Source: Bacteroidales bacterium
GTDB taxonomy: Bacteria > Bacteroidota > Bacteroidia > Bacteroidales > TTA-H9
Length of the DNA: 64,000 nucleotides
Direction: 5' to 3'
NCBI GenBank assembly: GCA_030656615.1
Contig: JAUSOY010000043.1
Coordinates: 54,968 to 118,967 of the forward strand
In this document: positions 28,404 to 36,741 of the stretch, in pieces
How the letters are laid out: each line of letters opens with the position of its first letter
Numbering within the stretch: position 1 is the first letter of the stretch
Made by a program: the position numbers and the translations under genes
The notes under the pieces: model-generated
Databases searched by the model: none
The model's input: only the letters and a program-made list of their open reading frames with translations
What the model was told of the DNA's origin: nothing

Positions 28404-29633
28404 ATGAAAATATTAAAACTCGCACTTCACTGGCAAATCCTCATCGCATTAGTGGCTGGTGTGATTTTCGGACTAACCATGAGTCCGTATGCATCGTATG
28501 TAACATGGATGGGTGATGTATTTCTCAGAGCTCTAAAAATGATTATTGTTCCCTTGATACTCAGTTCCATTATTACAGGTGTAGCTGGAATAGGAAACGC
28601 AGAAAACCTTGGTCGTTTAGGCATCAAGACAATGGGATTTTATTTACTTACCAGTCTGATGGCCATCATTACTGGTGTTTTACTGGTAAATTATTTCCAA
28701 CCTGGAACCGGAGCCGATTTAGGTCTAAAATCTGATATTGGCGAATTAGCTGCTGTGACAAAGCCAATTTCACAAACCCTGATAGAAATTATTCCTGACA
28801 ATCTGTTAAAATCTTTTGCGGATGGTAATATGCTTTCTGTAATATTTTTTGCGATTCTGATGGGATTTTTCATCACCCGAACCAGCCGTAAAACCAATCA
28901 ATATCTCCGTGGATTTTTTGAAAGCATCTTCGAAGTGATTATGAAAATCACTCTTTTTATCATTCGCTTCACACCCCTCGGAATATTTGGAATAGTGAGT
29001 GGTGTGGTATCCGCCCAGGCCAATAATGAAGGCTGGATATCAAATATCAGTGGGAGTCTTGGTTTATATATGTTGTTGGTGGTTGCTGGTATTCTGATTC
29101 ACGGTCTTATTACCATGTCTATAATCCTGAAAACAATCGGAAAATTAAATCCACTGCTCCATTTAAAAAATATGTCGACGGTACTTTTAACGGCATTTTC
29201 CACTTCCTCATCCAATGCTACCCTACCTCTGACCATGAGCGAGGTAGAAAACAAAGATGGAGTATCAAATAAAATTGCCAGTTTTACATTGCCTTTGGGG
29301 GCAACCATCAACATGAACGGAACTGCGCTTTATGAATGCATCGCGGTTTTATTTATTGCCCAGGCGTATGGTATCGATCTGAATTTCGGACAACAGATGA
29401 TCGTGGTATTAACGGCTATGCTGGCTGCCATTGGATCAGCAGGAATTCCGATGGCGGGTATCGTTATGATGACGCTCATCATGTCGGCGGTCGGGATTCC
29501 ACTCGAAGGAATCGGATTAATTCTGGCCGTAGACCGTCCTCTTGATATGATGCGTACTGCAATGAATGTATATGGTGATACCTGTGCAGCGGCCGTTATA
29601 GCCAAATCAGAAGGTGAACAATTAAAAGTCTGA
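28404..29633 (+). CDS. Dicarboxylate/amino acid:cation symporter (DAACS family, GltP-like)
   Basis: Inner membrane secondary transporter that takes up glutamate, aspartate or C4-dicarboxylates with H+ or Na+. Family marks: FLRALKMIIVPLILSSIITGVA in the third helix region, the SSSNATLPLT hairpin tip (residues about 270-280), NMNGTALYE (the usual NMDGT motif with Asp to Asn) and DRPLDMMRTAMNVYGD near the C-terminus, which holds the substrate-binding Asp and Arg. Length 409 is normal. The stop is 3 bases from the stop of the convergent response regulator gene, so no terminator fits between them. Substrate cannot be fixed from sequence. It diverges from the NRPS gene, with 197 bases between the starts. 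Confidence 0.93.
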   Translation: MKILKLALHWQILIALVAGVIFGLTMSPYASYVTWMGDVFLRALKMIIVPLILSSIITGVAGIGNAENLGRLGIKTMGFYLLTSLMAIITGVLLVNYFQPGTGADLGLKSDIGELAAVTKPISQTLIEIIPDNLLKSFADGNMLSVIFFAILMGFFITRTSRKTNQYLRGFFESIFEVIMKITLFIIRFTPLGIFGIVSGVVSAQANNEGWISNISGSLGLYMLLVVAGILIHGLITMSIILKTIGKLNPLLHLKNMSTVLLTAFSTSSSNATLPLTMSEVENKDGVSNKIASFTLPLGATINMNGTALYECIAVLFIAQAYGIDLNFGQQMIVVLTAMLAAIGSAGIPMAGIVMMTLIMSAVGIPLEGIGLILAVDRPLDMMRTAMNVYGDTCAAAVIAKSEGEQLKV

Positions 29634-29636
29634 TGA

Positions 29637-30029
29637 TTAAAGTGTGAATACCTTATCAGGATTCTGACGACGTGCTTCGATAATTTTCGATATCTCGAAT
29701 CGCAGCTCGTCGGGGTCTATTGGTTTTGTAATAATCGCTGAAATTCCATATTGATCATAACCCTTATGAACTTCAACGAATGCCGTAATTACAATAACAT
29801 CGAAGCGGCGCAACGGAAAACGTTGTAATAATTCGAGGCCATTTCCGCGTGGGAGATTTAAATCAAGAAATAATATTTCGGGCTGAGCATGACGAATTTT
29901 TTGAAATCCATCATCGATAGAAGGAGCAGTTCCCACAATTTCGAAGGCTGGAAAAGTATTTTTTAAAAATTCACGTATAAATTCAACCGCTCTTGGTTCA
30001 TCATCAATAATAAATGCCCTTAATTTCAT
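29637..30029 (-). CDS. Receiver-only response regulator
   Basis: A 130-residue protein made of a single CheY-like receiver domain. Acidic pocket residues Asp9-Asp10 (FIIDDEPRAVEFI), phosphoacceptor Asp56 (LFLDLNLPRGNG), Thr82 (VITAF) and Lys102 (ITKP) are all present, so it should be phosphorylatable. The sequence style is that of receivers joined to LytTR DNA-binding domains, but here the protein ends right after the receiver with no output domain. No histidine kinase is adjacent. It may act by protein contact, as CheY/Spo0F-type regulators do, or accept phosphate from an unlinked kinase. Confidence 0.9.
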   Translation of the reverse strand: MKLRAFIIDDEPRAVEFIREFLKNTFPAFEIVGTAPSIDDGFQKIRHAQPEILFLDLNLPRGNGLELLQRFPLRRFDVIVITAFVEVHKGYDQYGISAIITKPIDPDELRFEISKIIEARRQNPDKVFTL

Positions 30030-30097
30030 TGCCTTTCTTAAATATGCGCCGAAAATAATTAAAAATTAGAAATGATCAACTAAGAATGTGGATTTTA

Positions 30098-30105
30098 TAA
30101 ATTTG
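30098..30105 (+). promoter_or_regulatory. Putative -7 box for the M14 peptidase gene
   Basis: TAAATTTG is a full match to TAnnTTTG and ends 16 bases before the ATG at 30122, implying a very short leader. No -33 TTTG was seen. Confidence 0.42.
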
Positions 30106-30121
30106 CAGCAAATGAAACGCT

Positions 30122-31918
30122 ATGAGAACGATTCTACTTTCTATTATTCTGCTGTTGTCGTCCACCCTGTATTCTCAACATCAACTATCTGACAATGACT
30201 GGAAAACAAGGTATGAGAAATCGGGATTTAAACAGACTTCTACATATCAGGAAAGCCTTATTTTTTGTAAAAAACTAGCTGCATCCTCCTCGCAAATCCA
30301 TTATACTTCTTTTGGAAAAAGCGCCCGTAATAAAGCACTTCCGCTGCTTATCATTGATAAAGAAGGAGATACAATTCCCGATATTATTCAAAAAAAAGGT
30401 CGTTTAATTCTTCTTATCGAAGCAAACATTCATCCTGGCGAACCCGATGGAATTGATGCCATGTTTATGTTATTACGTGATATGGTCATTTATCAAAAAA
30501 ACATTGACTTACTTAACCATATCAGTATCCTTTTTATCCCGGTTTTTAATGTGGATGGACACGAGCGCTTCGGCGCTTATAATCGCATCAATCAAAACGG
30601 GCCGGAGGAAATGGGCTGGCGTACTACCGCCCAAAATCTTAACCTTAACCGTGATTTTATGAAGGCTGATGCTCCTGAAATGAAAGCCTGGCTAAAGCTT
30701 TTTAATCGTTGGATGCCTCATTTCTTTATTGATACCCATACCACTGATGGAGCTGATTATCAGTATGTTATAACTTACGCGCTAGAAACATCCCATAATA
30801 TTGCACCAGAAATAGGTCATTGGCTAAAAATAAATTATCTGCCCGAAATGACCAGGAATATGTTTGAAAAGGGACATCCGGTATTCCCTTATGTAAGCTT
30901 CCGTAACTGGCATGACCCCAGAAGTGGTTTGTATATGGGCGTGGCACCACCAATGCTTTCGAACGGATATACGACACTGCATAACAGGCCCGGACTACTG
31001 ATAGAAACGCATATGCTCAAACCATACAAAGCACGGGTTGAATCAACAGAAGCCCTCATCCTTTATACAATGAAAGCCCTTTCGTCAAAACATCAGGAAT
31101 TTATAAACCTGATTGCAAAAGCAGATACAAACACGGCTTCTCCCCGCTTTCGAGAAATGCCCTTCTCGGTTAAATACAAACGCTCAGAAACTGATAGTAT
31201 CATGGTTGATTTTCTTGGTGTAGAATATCACATCACAAAAAGTAATCTTACCGGTGGCGATTGCTTTGTATATGATTCCACCAAACCGATGACTATGAAA
31301 CTCCCACTCTTTACCAATAATATTGTTGAAGAAGAAGTATGGCTTCCTAATTATTATATCATTCCACCAGAATGGACTACTGTTATTGACAGACTTCAGC
31401 TTCACGGGGTGAAAATGCAATATCTCTCTTCTGACTCAAAACTGAAATGCAAAATGACACAGTTTTCGGATGTCAGTATGCGTAATCAAAGCTATGAGGG
31501 CCGTCAAATACCTACGTTCAAATCACAGGATGATTTCATGTTCCAGAATTTTCCGGCCGGATCGGCAGTAATAAATATGGATCAAAAAACGGCCAGAGTG
31601 ATTGCTCATTTATTGGAGCCCCGAGCATGGGATTCGTTTGTATATTGGGGGTTTTTCAATGCCATTTTCGAACAAAAAGAATATGCTGAGTCATATGTTA
31701 TGGAAACTTTGGCCCTCGAAATGTTAAAAAAAGATCCGGGTCTACAGGCTAAATTCGAAAAATATCTGACCGAAAATCCAAGCTTAAAAAACAATCAATG
31801 GGCGATTCTTAATTGGTTTTATCAACAAACTCCATGGGCTGACGAACGCTTAAATCTTTATCCCGTTGGAAGGCTTTTCGACAACCTACCCAAAGATATT
31901 ATCCTGCGAAATTATTAA
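30122..31918 (+). CDS. Exported M14-family zinc carboxypeptidase-like protein
   Basis: A 598-residue predicted periplasmic or surface metallopeptidase. It has a signal peptide (residues 1-18, ILLSIILLLSSTLYSQ). Zinc ligands His104 and Glu107 are in ANIHPGEPDG, and the third ligand His206 in FIDTHTTDGADY. An LLIETHMLKPY segment near residue 295 is in the place of the catalytic Glu region. The C-terminal half (about 330-598) is a beta-rich and helical extension common in Bacteroidota M14 proteins. There is no type IX sorting domain, so it probably stays in the periplasm. A short-leader promoter precedes it. Substrate unknown. Confidence 0.88.
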   Translation: MRTILLSIILLLSSTLYSQHQLSDNDWKTRYEKSGFKQTSTYQESLIFCKKLAASSSQIHYTSFGKSARNKALPLLIIDKEGDTIPDIIQKKGRLILLIEANIHPGEPDGIDAMFMLLRDMVIYQKNIDLLNHISILFIPVFNVDGHERFGAYNRINQNGPEEMGWRTTAQNLNLNRDFMKADAPEMKAWLKLFNRWMPHFFIDTHTTDGADYQYVITYALETSHNIAPEIGHWLKINYLPEMTRNMFEKGHPVFPYVSFRNWHDPRSGLYMGVAPPMLSNGYTTLHNRPGLLIETHMLKPYKARVESTEALILYTMKALSSKHQEFINLIAKADTNTASPRFREMPFSVKYKRSETDSIMVDFLGVEYHITKSNLTGGDCFVYDSTKPMTMKLPLFTNNIVEEEVWLPNYYIIPPEWTTVIDRLQLHGVKMQYLSSDSKLKCKMTQFSDVSMRNQSYEGRQIPTFKSQDDFMFQNFPAGSAVINMDQKTARVIAHLLEPRAWDSFVYWGFFNAIFEQKEYAESYVMETLALEMLKKDPGLQAKFEKYLTENPSLKNNQWAILNWFYQQTPWADERLNLYPVGRLFDNLPKDIILRNY

Positions 31919-31991
31919 CCATCATGAAAACGATCTGTCCATGGGCACTCAACTACTATTAAAGTAAGCCTTCTTTTTTACTTCAATTGAT

Positions 31992-31999
31992 TATTTTTG
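31992..31999 (+). promoter_or_regulatory. Putative -7 box for mntP
   Basis: TATTTTTG matches TAnnTTTG and ends 16 bases before the mntP ATG at 32016. No manganese riboswitch-like structure could be made out in the 97-base gap. Confidence 0.4.
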
Positions 32000-32015
32000 C
32001 CGATTAATAAATCGC

Positions 32016-32579
32016 ATGGGACTATTTTTCATTATTCTTCTGGCCATTGGTTTATCCTTTGATACATTTGCCGTTTCCGTATCGAGTGGCTTAGTTATGA
32101 AGCGTATAACCTTTTTCAATGCCACAAAAATTGCTTTTTCACTGGCTGTTTTTCAAGCGGGTTTGCCAATATTGGGTTGGTTTTTAGGAAGCGAATTCAA
32201 AGAATATCTAGCGATTTATGATCATTGGATTGCATTCATACTCCTTGCAATCCTGGGATTAAAGATGATTTACGAAAGCATTACAGCCACCGAAACAGAA
32301 ATGCGCTTTAATCCATTGAATTTCTGGATGTTGATGGGTTTATCTCTGGCCACCAGCATTGATGCTTTGGTTGTTGGTTTTAGTTTTGCATTTATAGAAA
32401 TACACATTCTTTTAGCAGCGTTTATCATAGGAATCATTACATTTATTGCCTCTATGCTGGGCATTTTACTGGGTAAAAAGACCGGATCGAAATTCGGAAA
32501 ACAGATGGAACTTGTAGGTGGTCTGATTTTGATTGCATTAGGTACAAAAATTCTGATCGAACATTTGGGATTACTTTAA
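32016..32579 (+). CDS. mntP: MntP-type manganese efflux pump
   Basis: Inner membrane exporter that protects against excess Mn2+. The 187-residue protein has six hydrophobic helices in two repeated halves of three, each with a conserved acidic site: SFDTFAVSVSSG (residues about 14-25) and SIDALVVGFSFA (about 109-120). Length and layout fit the MntP (formerly UPF0059) family. It appears monocistronic with its own promoter. No Mn-sensing regulator is adjacent. Confidence 0.93.
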   Translation: MGLFFIILLAIGLSFDTFAVSVSSGLVMKRITFFNATKIAFSLAVFQAGLPILGWFLGSEFKEYLAIYDHWIAFILLAILGLKMIYESITATETEMRFNPLNFWMLMGLSLATSIDALVVGFSFAFIEIHILLAAFIIGIITFIASMLGILLGKKTGSKFGKQMELVGGLILIALGTKILIEHLGLL

Positions 32580-32811
32580 TTGATATAATCAAGCCCTGAA
32601 ATTTTTAAACATCTTACACAAAATTTCAATCCCAATTTAAACAAACGGGATGTGAAATGGGTTTTACTATTGTATTGGCAAGATTTAAAGAATGCTAATT
32701 CAAAAACGAAATAAAAGAAATATTTTCACGTATAGAAAACATCCATTTTAGGTATAATTCAATAGACCAATTAATTTTCCGGGTTGATACTAAAAACACT
32801 AATAAACTCAT

Positions 32812-33519
32812 ATGAAAATCTTCACACGGCTTTTTTGGATAAGCCTGGTCATCATTCTTCTGACTATTTCCTGCAAACACGAACCTGATATCCTGGCAGG
32901 ACCCGATCCCTTCGACACCACTACGACAACAGTCCCCTGCTCGCCAGATACCGTTTATTTTTCGAATGTCATTTTACCCTTGCTCAACTCTTCTTGTGCA
33001 TATTCCGGATGTCATGACGCCGCTACGGCAGAAGAAGGCGTAATACTCAATAATTACAGCCAAATAATGTCGACGGGTGAAGTCAAACCCTTTAAACCAA
33101 ATGAAAGTAAGCTATACAAAAAAATTATCGAAACCGACCCCGAGGACATCATGCCTCCGCCTCCAAACCAGCCAATGACACAAGAGCAGATAGCTCTCAT
33201 TTATAAATGGATACAACAAGGCGCTAAAAAGAACCGATGCATCCAACTCGACTGTGATTCTATAAATGCAACATACGCTGCAAGCGTTAAACCCATTATC
33301 GAAAACAATTGTAAAGGATGCCACAGCGGAGGCTCACCAGGTGGTGGGATTTTTATTACATCCTACTCAGAAACAGCAACCATCGCCAATAACAATTCGT
33401 TGGTTAGTGTTATTTCCCACGCCGCAGGTTATTCACCCATGCCTAAAGGTGGTAAACTCAGTAATTGCGATATCGCTATCATCAAAAAATGGGTTAATGA
33501 TGGAGCCCCCAACAACTAA
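32812..33519 (+). CDS. Lipoprotein with two c-type cytochrome-like domains
   Basis: A 235-residue predicted envelope lipoprotein (signal ending LTISC, Cys21). Two related domains each begin with VxPxxxxxC and end with a short MPxxG...W motif. The first has C62-x4-C-H68, an expanded heme-attachment motif; the second has a standard C167-x2-C-H171. Met in MPPPP and SPMP segments may be the distal heme ligand. The second domain is clearly homologous to the product of the next gene. It is the first gene of a five-gene plus-strand run. An electron transfer role is inferred from the motifs; heme binding at the CX4CH site is uncertain. Confidence 0.78.
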   Translation: MKIFTRLFWISLVIILLTISCKHEPDILAGPDPFDTTTTTVPCSPDTVYFSNVILPLLNSSCAYSGCHDAATAEEGVILNNYSQIMSTGEVKPFKPNESKLYKKIIETDPEDIMPPPPNQPMTQEQIALIYKWIQQGAKKNRCIQLDCDSINATYAASVKPIIENNCKGCHSGGSPGGGIFITSYSETATIANNNSLVSVISHAAGYSPMPKGGKLSNCDIAIIKKWVNDGAPNN

Positions 33520-33525
33520 ACAGCT

Positions 33526-33900
33526 ATGAAAATCAGATATTACCTCACGCTTTTTGTAATAAGTCTGCTAATTACTCTGGTATCATGTTATAATGATAAT
33601 GAAGAAGTACTTTACCCGGCAGGCAGTGGATGCGACACTAAAAATGTAACCTACACCACTGACGTTATACCTGTTATTCAATCAAACTGCATATCGTGTC
33701 ATTCGGCTTCCAATCCTTCGGGAAGTATCCGGCTCGACGACTATCAAAATCTTGTACTATCCATCAATTCGGGGCGCTTTCAAGGTGCCATTAATCATCA
33801 AAGCGGATTTTCTGCCATGCCACAGGGAGGTGGAAAAATATCGTCCTGTTCTCTCGCTAAAATAAACCAATGGATAACCGATGGATTTCCAAACAATTAA
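33526..33900 (+). CDS. Single-heme c-type cytochrome-like lipoprotein
   Basis: A 124-residue lipoprotein (signal ending LVSC, Cys21) with one C55-x2-C-H59 heme motif and a SAMPQGG segment whose Met could be the distal ligand. It aligns with the C-terminal domain of the preceding protein (VIPVIQSNCISCHS against VKPIIENNCKGCHSG; INQWITDGFPNN against IKKWVNDGAPNN), so the two arose by duplication. Only 6 bases separate the genes. Probably a small electron carrier tethered to a membrane. Confidence 0.8.
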   Translation: MKIRYYLTLFVISLLITLVSCYNDNEEVLYPAGSGCDTKNVTYTTDVIPVIQSNCISCHSASNPSGSIRLDDYQNLVLSINSGRFQGAINHQSGFSAMPQGGGKISSCSLAKINQWITDGFPNN

Positions 33901-33911
33901 ACTAATCAACA

Positions 33912-34352
33912 ATGAAAAAATGGATTAAAATACTGCTAATTATAGCCGGACTTGGAATTGCTGCCGGCATTATGGGTTACATATTTGTTTATAACAAATC
34001 GCATCCCGATTTCGAAAATTTATCTTCCGACTATGCGCTAAAAGCCTCTGAACTTTTTACAGAATTCAAAGTTGATGCCATTAAAGCCCAAGCAAAATAC
34101 AATGGCAAAATGGTTCAGATTAACGGGCAGTTAATGAACAAAGAATTAAATGATACCATGGCCATTGCCGTTTTTGTTTTCGAACAGGGAATGTTTGGTG
34201 ATGAAGGTATACGCTGCACGATGTTACCCACCGCCGTGGATAATCTAAAAGTCACTGAATCCGGCGCAGAAGTTGTCATTAAAGGCTACCTCACCGGATA
34301 TAATGAGGTAGATATTATTATGGAAAAATGCAGCATGCTGAAATCAGAATGA
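33912..34352 (+). CDS. Membrane-anchored OB-fold protein (tRNA_anti-like family)
   Basis: A 146-residue protein with one N-terminal helix (about 5-27, KILLIIAGLGIAAGIMGYIFVY) as membrane anchor. A periplasmic domain of about 110 residues follows, whose YNGKMVQINGQLMNKELND ... IRCTMLPTAVDNLKVTESGAEVVIKGYLTGYNEVDIIMEKC pattern is that of the tRNA_anti-like OB-fold family found in Bacteroidota. That family name reflects fold only; tRNA binding is not expected outside the cytoplasm. It lies 11 bases after the cytochrome gene and 66 before the YceI gene, so it probably belongs to the same transcript. Confidence 0.72.
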   Translation: MKKWIKILLIIAGLGIAAGIMGYIFVYNKSHPDFENLSSDYALKASELFTEFKVDAIKAQAKYNGKMVQINGQLMNKELNDTMAIAVFVFEQGMFGDEGIRCTMLPTAVDNLKVTESGAEVVIKGYLTGYNEVDIIMEKCSMLKSE

Positions 34353-34418
34353 CGTATGTATAAAACTGATTTCTAGCATGTTTTCATCGTAAATTTAAAT
34401 AAACAAATAAACTAAAAA

Positions 34419-34967
34419 ATGAAACACTTATTGATATTTGTCTTTTTTCTGGCGGCAACCTTTCAGGTGACTGCCCAAAAATACATCACTAAAACCGGAG
34501 CCATCCAGTTTTACTCCGAAGGAGCCATCGAAAAAATTGAAGCGATAAATAAACAGGTGAATGCCGCTCTGGATATTAAAAGTGGAGATATGGTTTTTAA
34601 AGTGGTCATCAAATCCTTTGAATTTGAAAAAGCATTAATGCAGGAACACTTCAATGAGAACTATCTCGAAAGCGATAAATTTCCCAATGCTTCCTTTGTT
34701 GGAAAAGTAATTAACATTGATAAAATGGACTTTTCAAAAGATGGTAAATACGAAGCCGATATTACCGGCAAGATTACCATTCATGGGGTTACAAAAGATA
34801 TCTCAACGAAAGGAAGTCTGGAGAGCAAGAATGGGAAAATTACCGGCCATTCTGTTTTCAATATATTAGTTAAGGATTTTAAGATCGAAATTCCCGGTGC
34901 CGTTGTTAAAAACATAGCCGAATCAATAGAGATTACTGTCAATATTGCACTCGATAAACTCAAATAA
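34419..34967 (+). CDS. YceI-family periplasmic lipocalin-like protein
   Basis: A 182-residue secreted protein: signal peptide (1-19, ending VTAQ), then the YceI beta-barrel. Typical strands are TGAIQFYSEGAIEKIEA, GDMVFKVVIKSFEFEKALMQEHFNENYLESDKFPNASFVGKV and GKITIHGVTKDI. YceI proteins bind long isoprenoid chains such as polyprenyl or quinone lipids, which fits neighbours with heme motifs. The stop is followed after 1 base by the start of the next gene, so they are translationally close. Confidence 0.9.
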   Translation: MKHLLIFVFFLAATFQVTAQKYITKTGAIQFYSEGAIEKIEAINKQVNAALDIKSGDMVFKVVIKSFEFEKALMQEHFNENYLESDKFPNASFVGKVINIDKMDFSKDGKYEADITGKITIHGVTKDISTKGSLESKNGKITGHSVFNILVKDFKIEIPGAVVKNIAESIEITVNIALDKLK

Positions 34968-34968
34968 C

Positions 34969-35847
34969 ATGCAAAAAAATCTGGTGGCCGTTCTCGTATT
35001 CCTGTTGACATTTTGCTCTCAAAATATCAGCGCTCAGGATGATTTGATGGACATTTTCGGAGATGAACCTCAGGGCACCGAATATGCCTATGGAACTTTT
35101 AAAACCACTCGAGTGGTATTGAATCATTCAATACAGAGTCCGGCTCCCGGAGATTTGCTTTTTATCATTTCGCATCACTTCGGGCATTTGAACGAAGGAC
35201 CATATAATCTATTTGGCCTTGATATGGCTACCATTAGATTTGGCCTCGAATACGGTATAACCAACAGGCTTTCACTGGGAATTGGCCGGGGTACGTACAA
35301 AAAGATTTTTGACGGACATGTAAAGTATAAAATTCTCCAACAGAGCAGCGGCGAGAGAAATATGCCCTTTTCGATCAGTTACTTTGGTTCCGCCGGTATC
35401 AATACACTGAAATGGCAGGATCTGAACCGAACGAATTACTTTACTTCCCGGCTGACTTATGTTCATCAATTCTTGATTGCCCGAAAGTTTAACAACTGGC
35501 TATCACTTCAACTGACTCCCACCATCGTTCACCGTAATCTGGTAGCTACCACAACCGATCAAAATTCAGTTTATGTTATGGGAGCTGGTGGCCGACTTAA
35601 ACTCTCACAAAGAGTCAGCCTGAATGCTGAGTATTTTTATCTACTCCCCGGAAAAACGGCCGATGATTTCGATAACAGCCTGTCCATCGGACTTGATATA
35701 GAAACCGGTGGTCATGTTTTTCAGTTGTTCTTTACGAATTCCAATCCCATTTCTGAACATGGTTTCATCACCGAAACAAAAGGAAACTGGCTGAACGGGG
35801 ATATCTATTTCGGTTTTAATATCACGAGAACTTTTACGCTAAAATGA
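34969..35847 (+). CDS. DUF5777-like outer membrane beta-barrel protein
   Basis: A 292-residue protein with a signal peptide (residues 1-22, NLVAVLVFLLTFCSQNISAQ) and a barrel-like mature part (HSIQSPAPGDLLFIISHHFGHLNEGPYNLFGLDMATIRFGLEYG; SLGIGRG; KLSQRVSLNAEYFYLLPG; GHVFQLFFTNS). The pattern is that of the DUF5777 family, which in Bacteroidota travels with YceI and heme-motif lipoproteins, as here. The open frame starts at 34945 inside the YceI gene, but the ATG at 34969 right after the YceI stop gives the signal peptide. Possibly the outer membrane partner of the redox/lipid module; function unknown. Confidence 0.78.
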   Translation: MQKNLVAVLVFLLTFCSQNISAQDDLMDIFGDEPQGTEYAYGTFKTTRVVLNHSIQSPAPGDLLFIISHHFGHLNEGPYNLFGLDMATIRFGLEYGITNRLSLGIGRGTYKKIFDGHVKYKILQQSSGERNMPFSISYFGSAGINTLKWQDLNRTNYFTSRLTYVHQFLIARKFNNWLSLQLTPTIVHRNLVATTTDQNSVYVMGAGGRLKLSQRVSLNAEYFYLLPGKTADDFDNSLSIGLDIETGGHVFQLFFTNSNPISEHGFITETKGNWLNGDIYFGFNITRTFTLK

Positions 35848-35861
35848 AAATAGCGTAAAAG
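35831..35861 (+). terminator. Hairpin at the end of the cytochrome/YceI operon
   Basis: An 11-bp perfect stem (35831-35841 with 35851-35861) and a 9-base loop overlapping the stop codon of the barrel gene. There is no strong T-run after it, so it may stabilise the 3' end or terminate weakly. The next 200 bases hold no gene. Confidence 0.45.
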
Positions 35862-36063
35862 CGATTAGCGTTTCATCTATAATACCTTGCATTCAACTCA
35901 AGGATTAATCATTGATTTTCTAGTGTTTCTAATAATCATGCGGACGCTGATTTCCAATTGTCATATGGTTTACGATCCATTCAAAGAGTCTTCAATAGGG
36001 AATTTCACTGTTTCTTTGAGGAAGTTTCTACAGCGCATCACGCATTACTTTCCCGCATGCACT

Positions 36064-36699
36064 TCATGGCGCAAGCCGGACAATTCTCCAAAATTCTCCT
36101 TCTCTTTGATATTGAAATCGATCGTGCAATCGGTCAGGCCGACCTTGCCAGAATTCCATTCTTAGCGGTGATAATATGTATCCGCCCCAATTATCAGGTC
36201 TTTCGGCAGGCCCATTTGGAAATTCATTTATATAAACATTTTTAGCCTCTTCAAGTTCCTCACGGCCACATATTACATCACTTTGAGGAGAAATAACGGC
36301 ACTAATCTGACTCCCAAACGGACGACTTAAAAAATAAGCATCTGACTCGGTAGCAGGCAGTTTTATAACATCCCCTTCAATACGTACCTGACGCGCCAGT
36401 TCTGGCCAGAAAAAAAGAAGTGCAGCTCTGGCTTCTCTATCCAATTGGCGGCCCTTGGCGCTATCATAATTGGTAAAAAAAGAAAACCCTCTTTTATCCA
36501 GGCCTTTTAATAAAACCATACGTGATGCAGGACTTCCTGCTTCTGTTACCGTAGAAAGCACCATCGCTGTCGGTTCCATTACATGACGTTCAATTGCTTC
36601 TTTTAGCCAGGCATTGAACTGCAAAAATGGATCTTCTGACACACTTTCCAATGGCCGGTGATTATATTCTCCGCGAATACAGCTGATATCTTCCATCAC
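36064..36699 (-). CDS. pdxH: Pyridoxamine/pyridoxine 5'-phosphate oxidase
   Basis: FMN enzyme that makes pyridoxal 5'-phosphate, the last step of vitamin B6 synthesis and salvage. Signatures: PTAMVLSTVTEAGSPASRMVLLKGLDKRGFSFFTNYDSAKGRQL in the FMN-binding core, LARQVRIEGDV, SRPFGSQISAVISPQSDVI, and the C-terminal signature WGGYILSPLRMEFWQGRPDRLHDR ... WRIVRLAP. The 211-residue length is normal. It is the last gene of a three-gene minus-strand set after the beta-lactamase-like gene (42-base gap). The second codon is also Met, so the start may be 36696. Confidence 0.96.
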   Translation of the reverse strand: MMEDISCIRGEYNHRPLESVSEDPFLQFNAWLKEAIERHVMEPTAMVLSTVTEAGSPASRMVLLKGLDKRGFSFFTNYDSAKGRQLDREARAALLFFWPELARQVRIEGDVIKLPATESDAYFLSRPFGSQISAVISPQSDVICGREELEEAKNVYINEFPNGPAERPDNWGGYILSPLRMEFWQGRPDRLHDRFQYQREGEFWRIVRLAP

Positions 36700-36741
36700 A
36701 ATTTTATGGTCAAAACATCCCCGAGACTTGCTTGTTCAGAA

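Noticed and set aside
32000..32015. Manganese riboswitch before mntP
   Set aside because: The gap is short and no conserved yybP-ykoY structure could be traced; the -7 box lies only 16 bases before the start.
35887..36245. Two plus-strand frames of 92 and 95 codons between the barrel gene and pdxH
   Set aside because: Both run antisense into pdxH, which is a secure gene, and have no features of their own.
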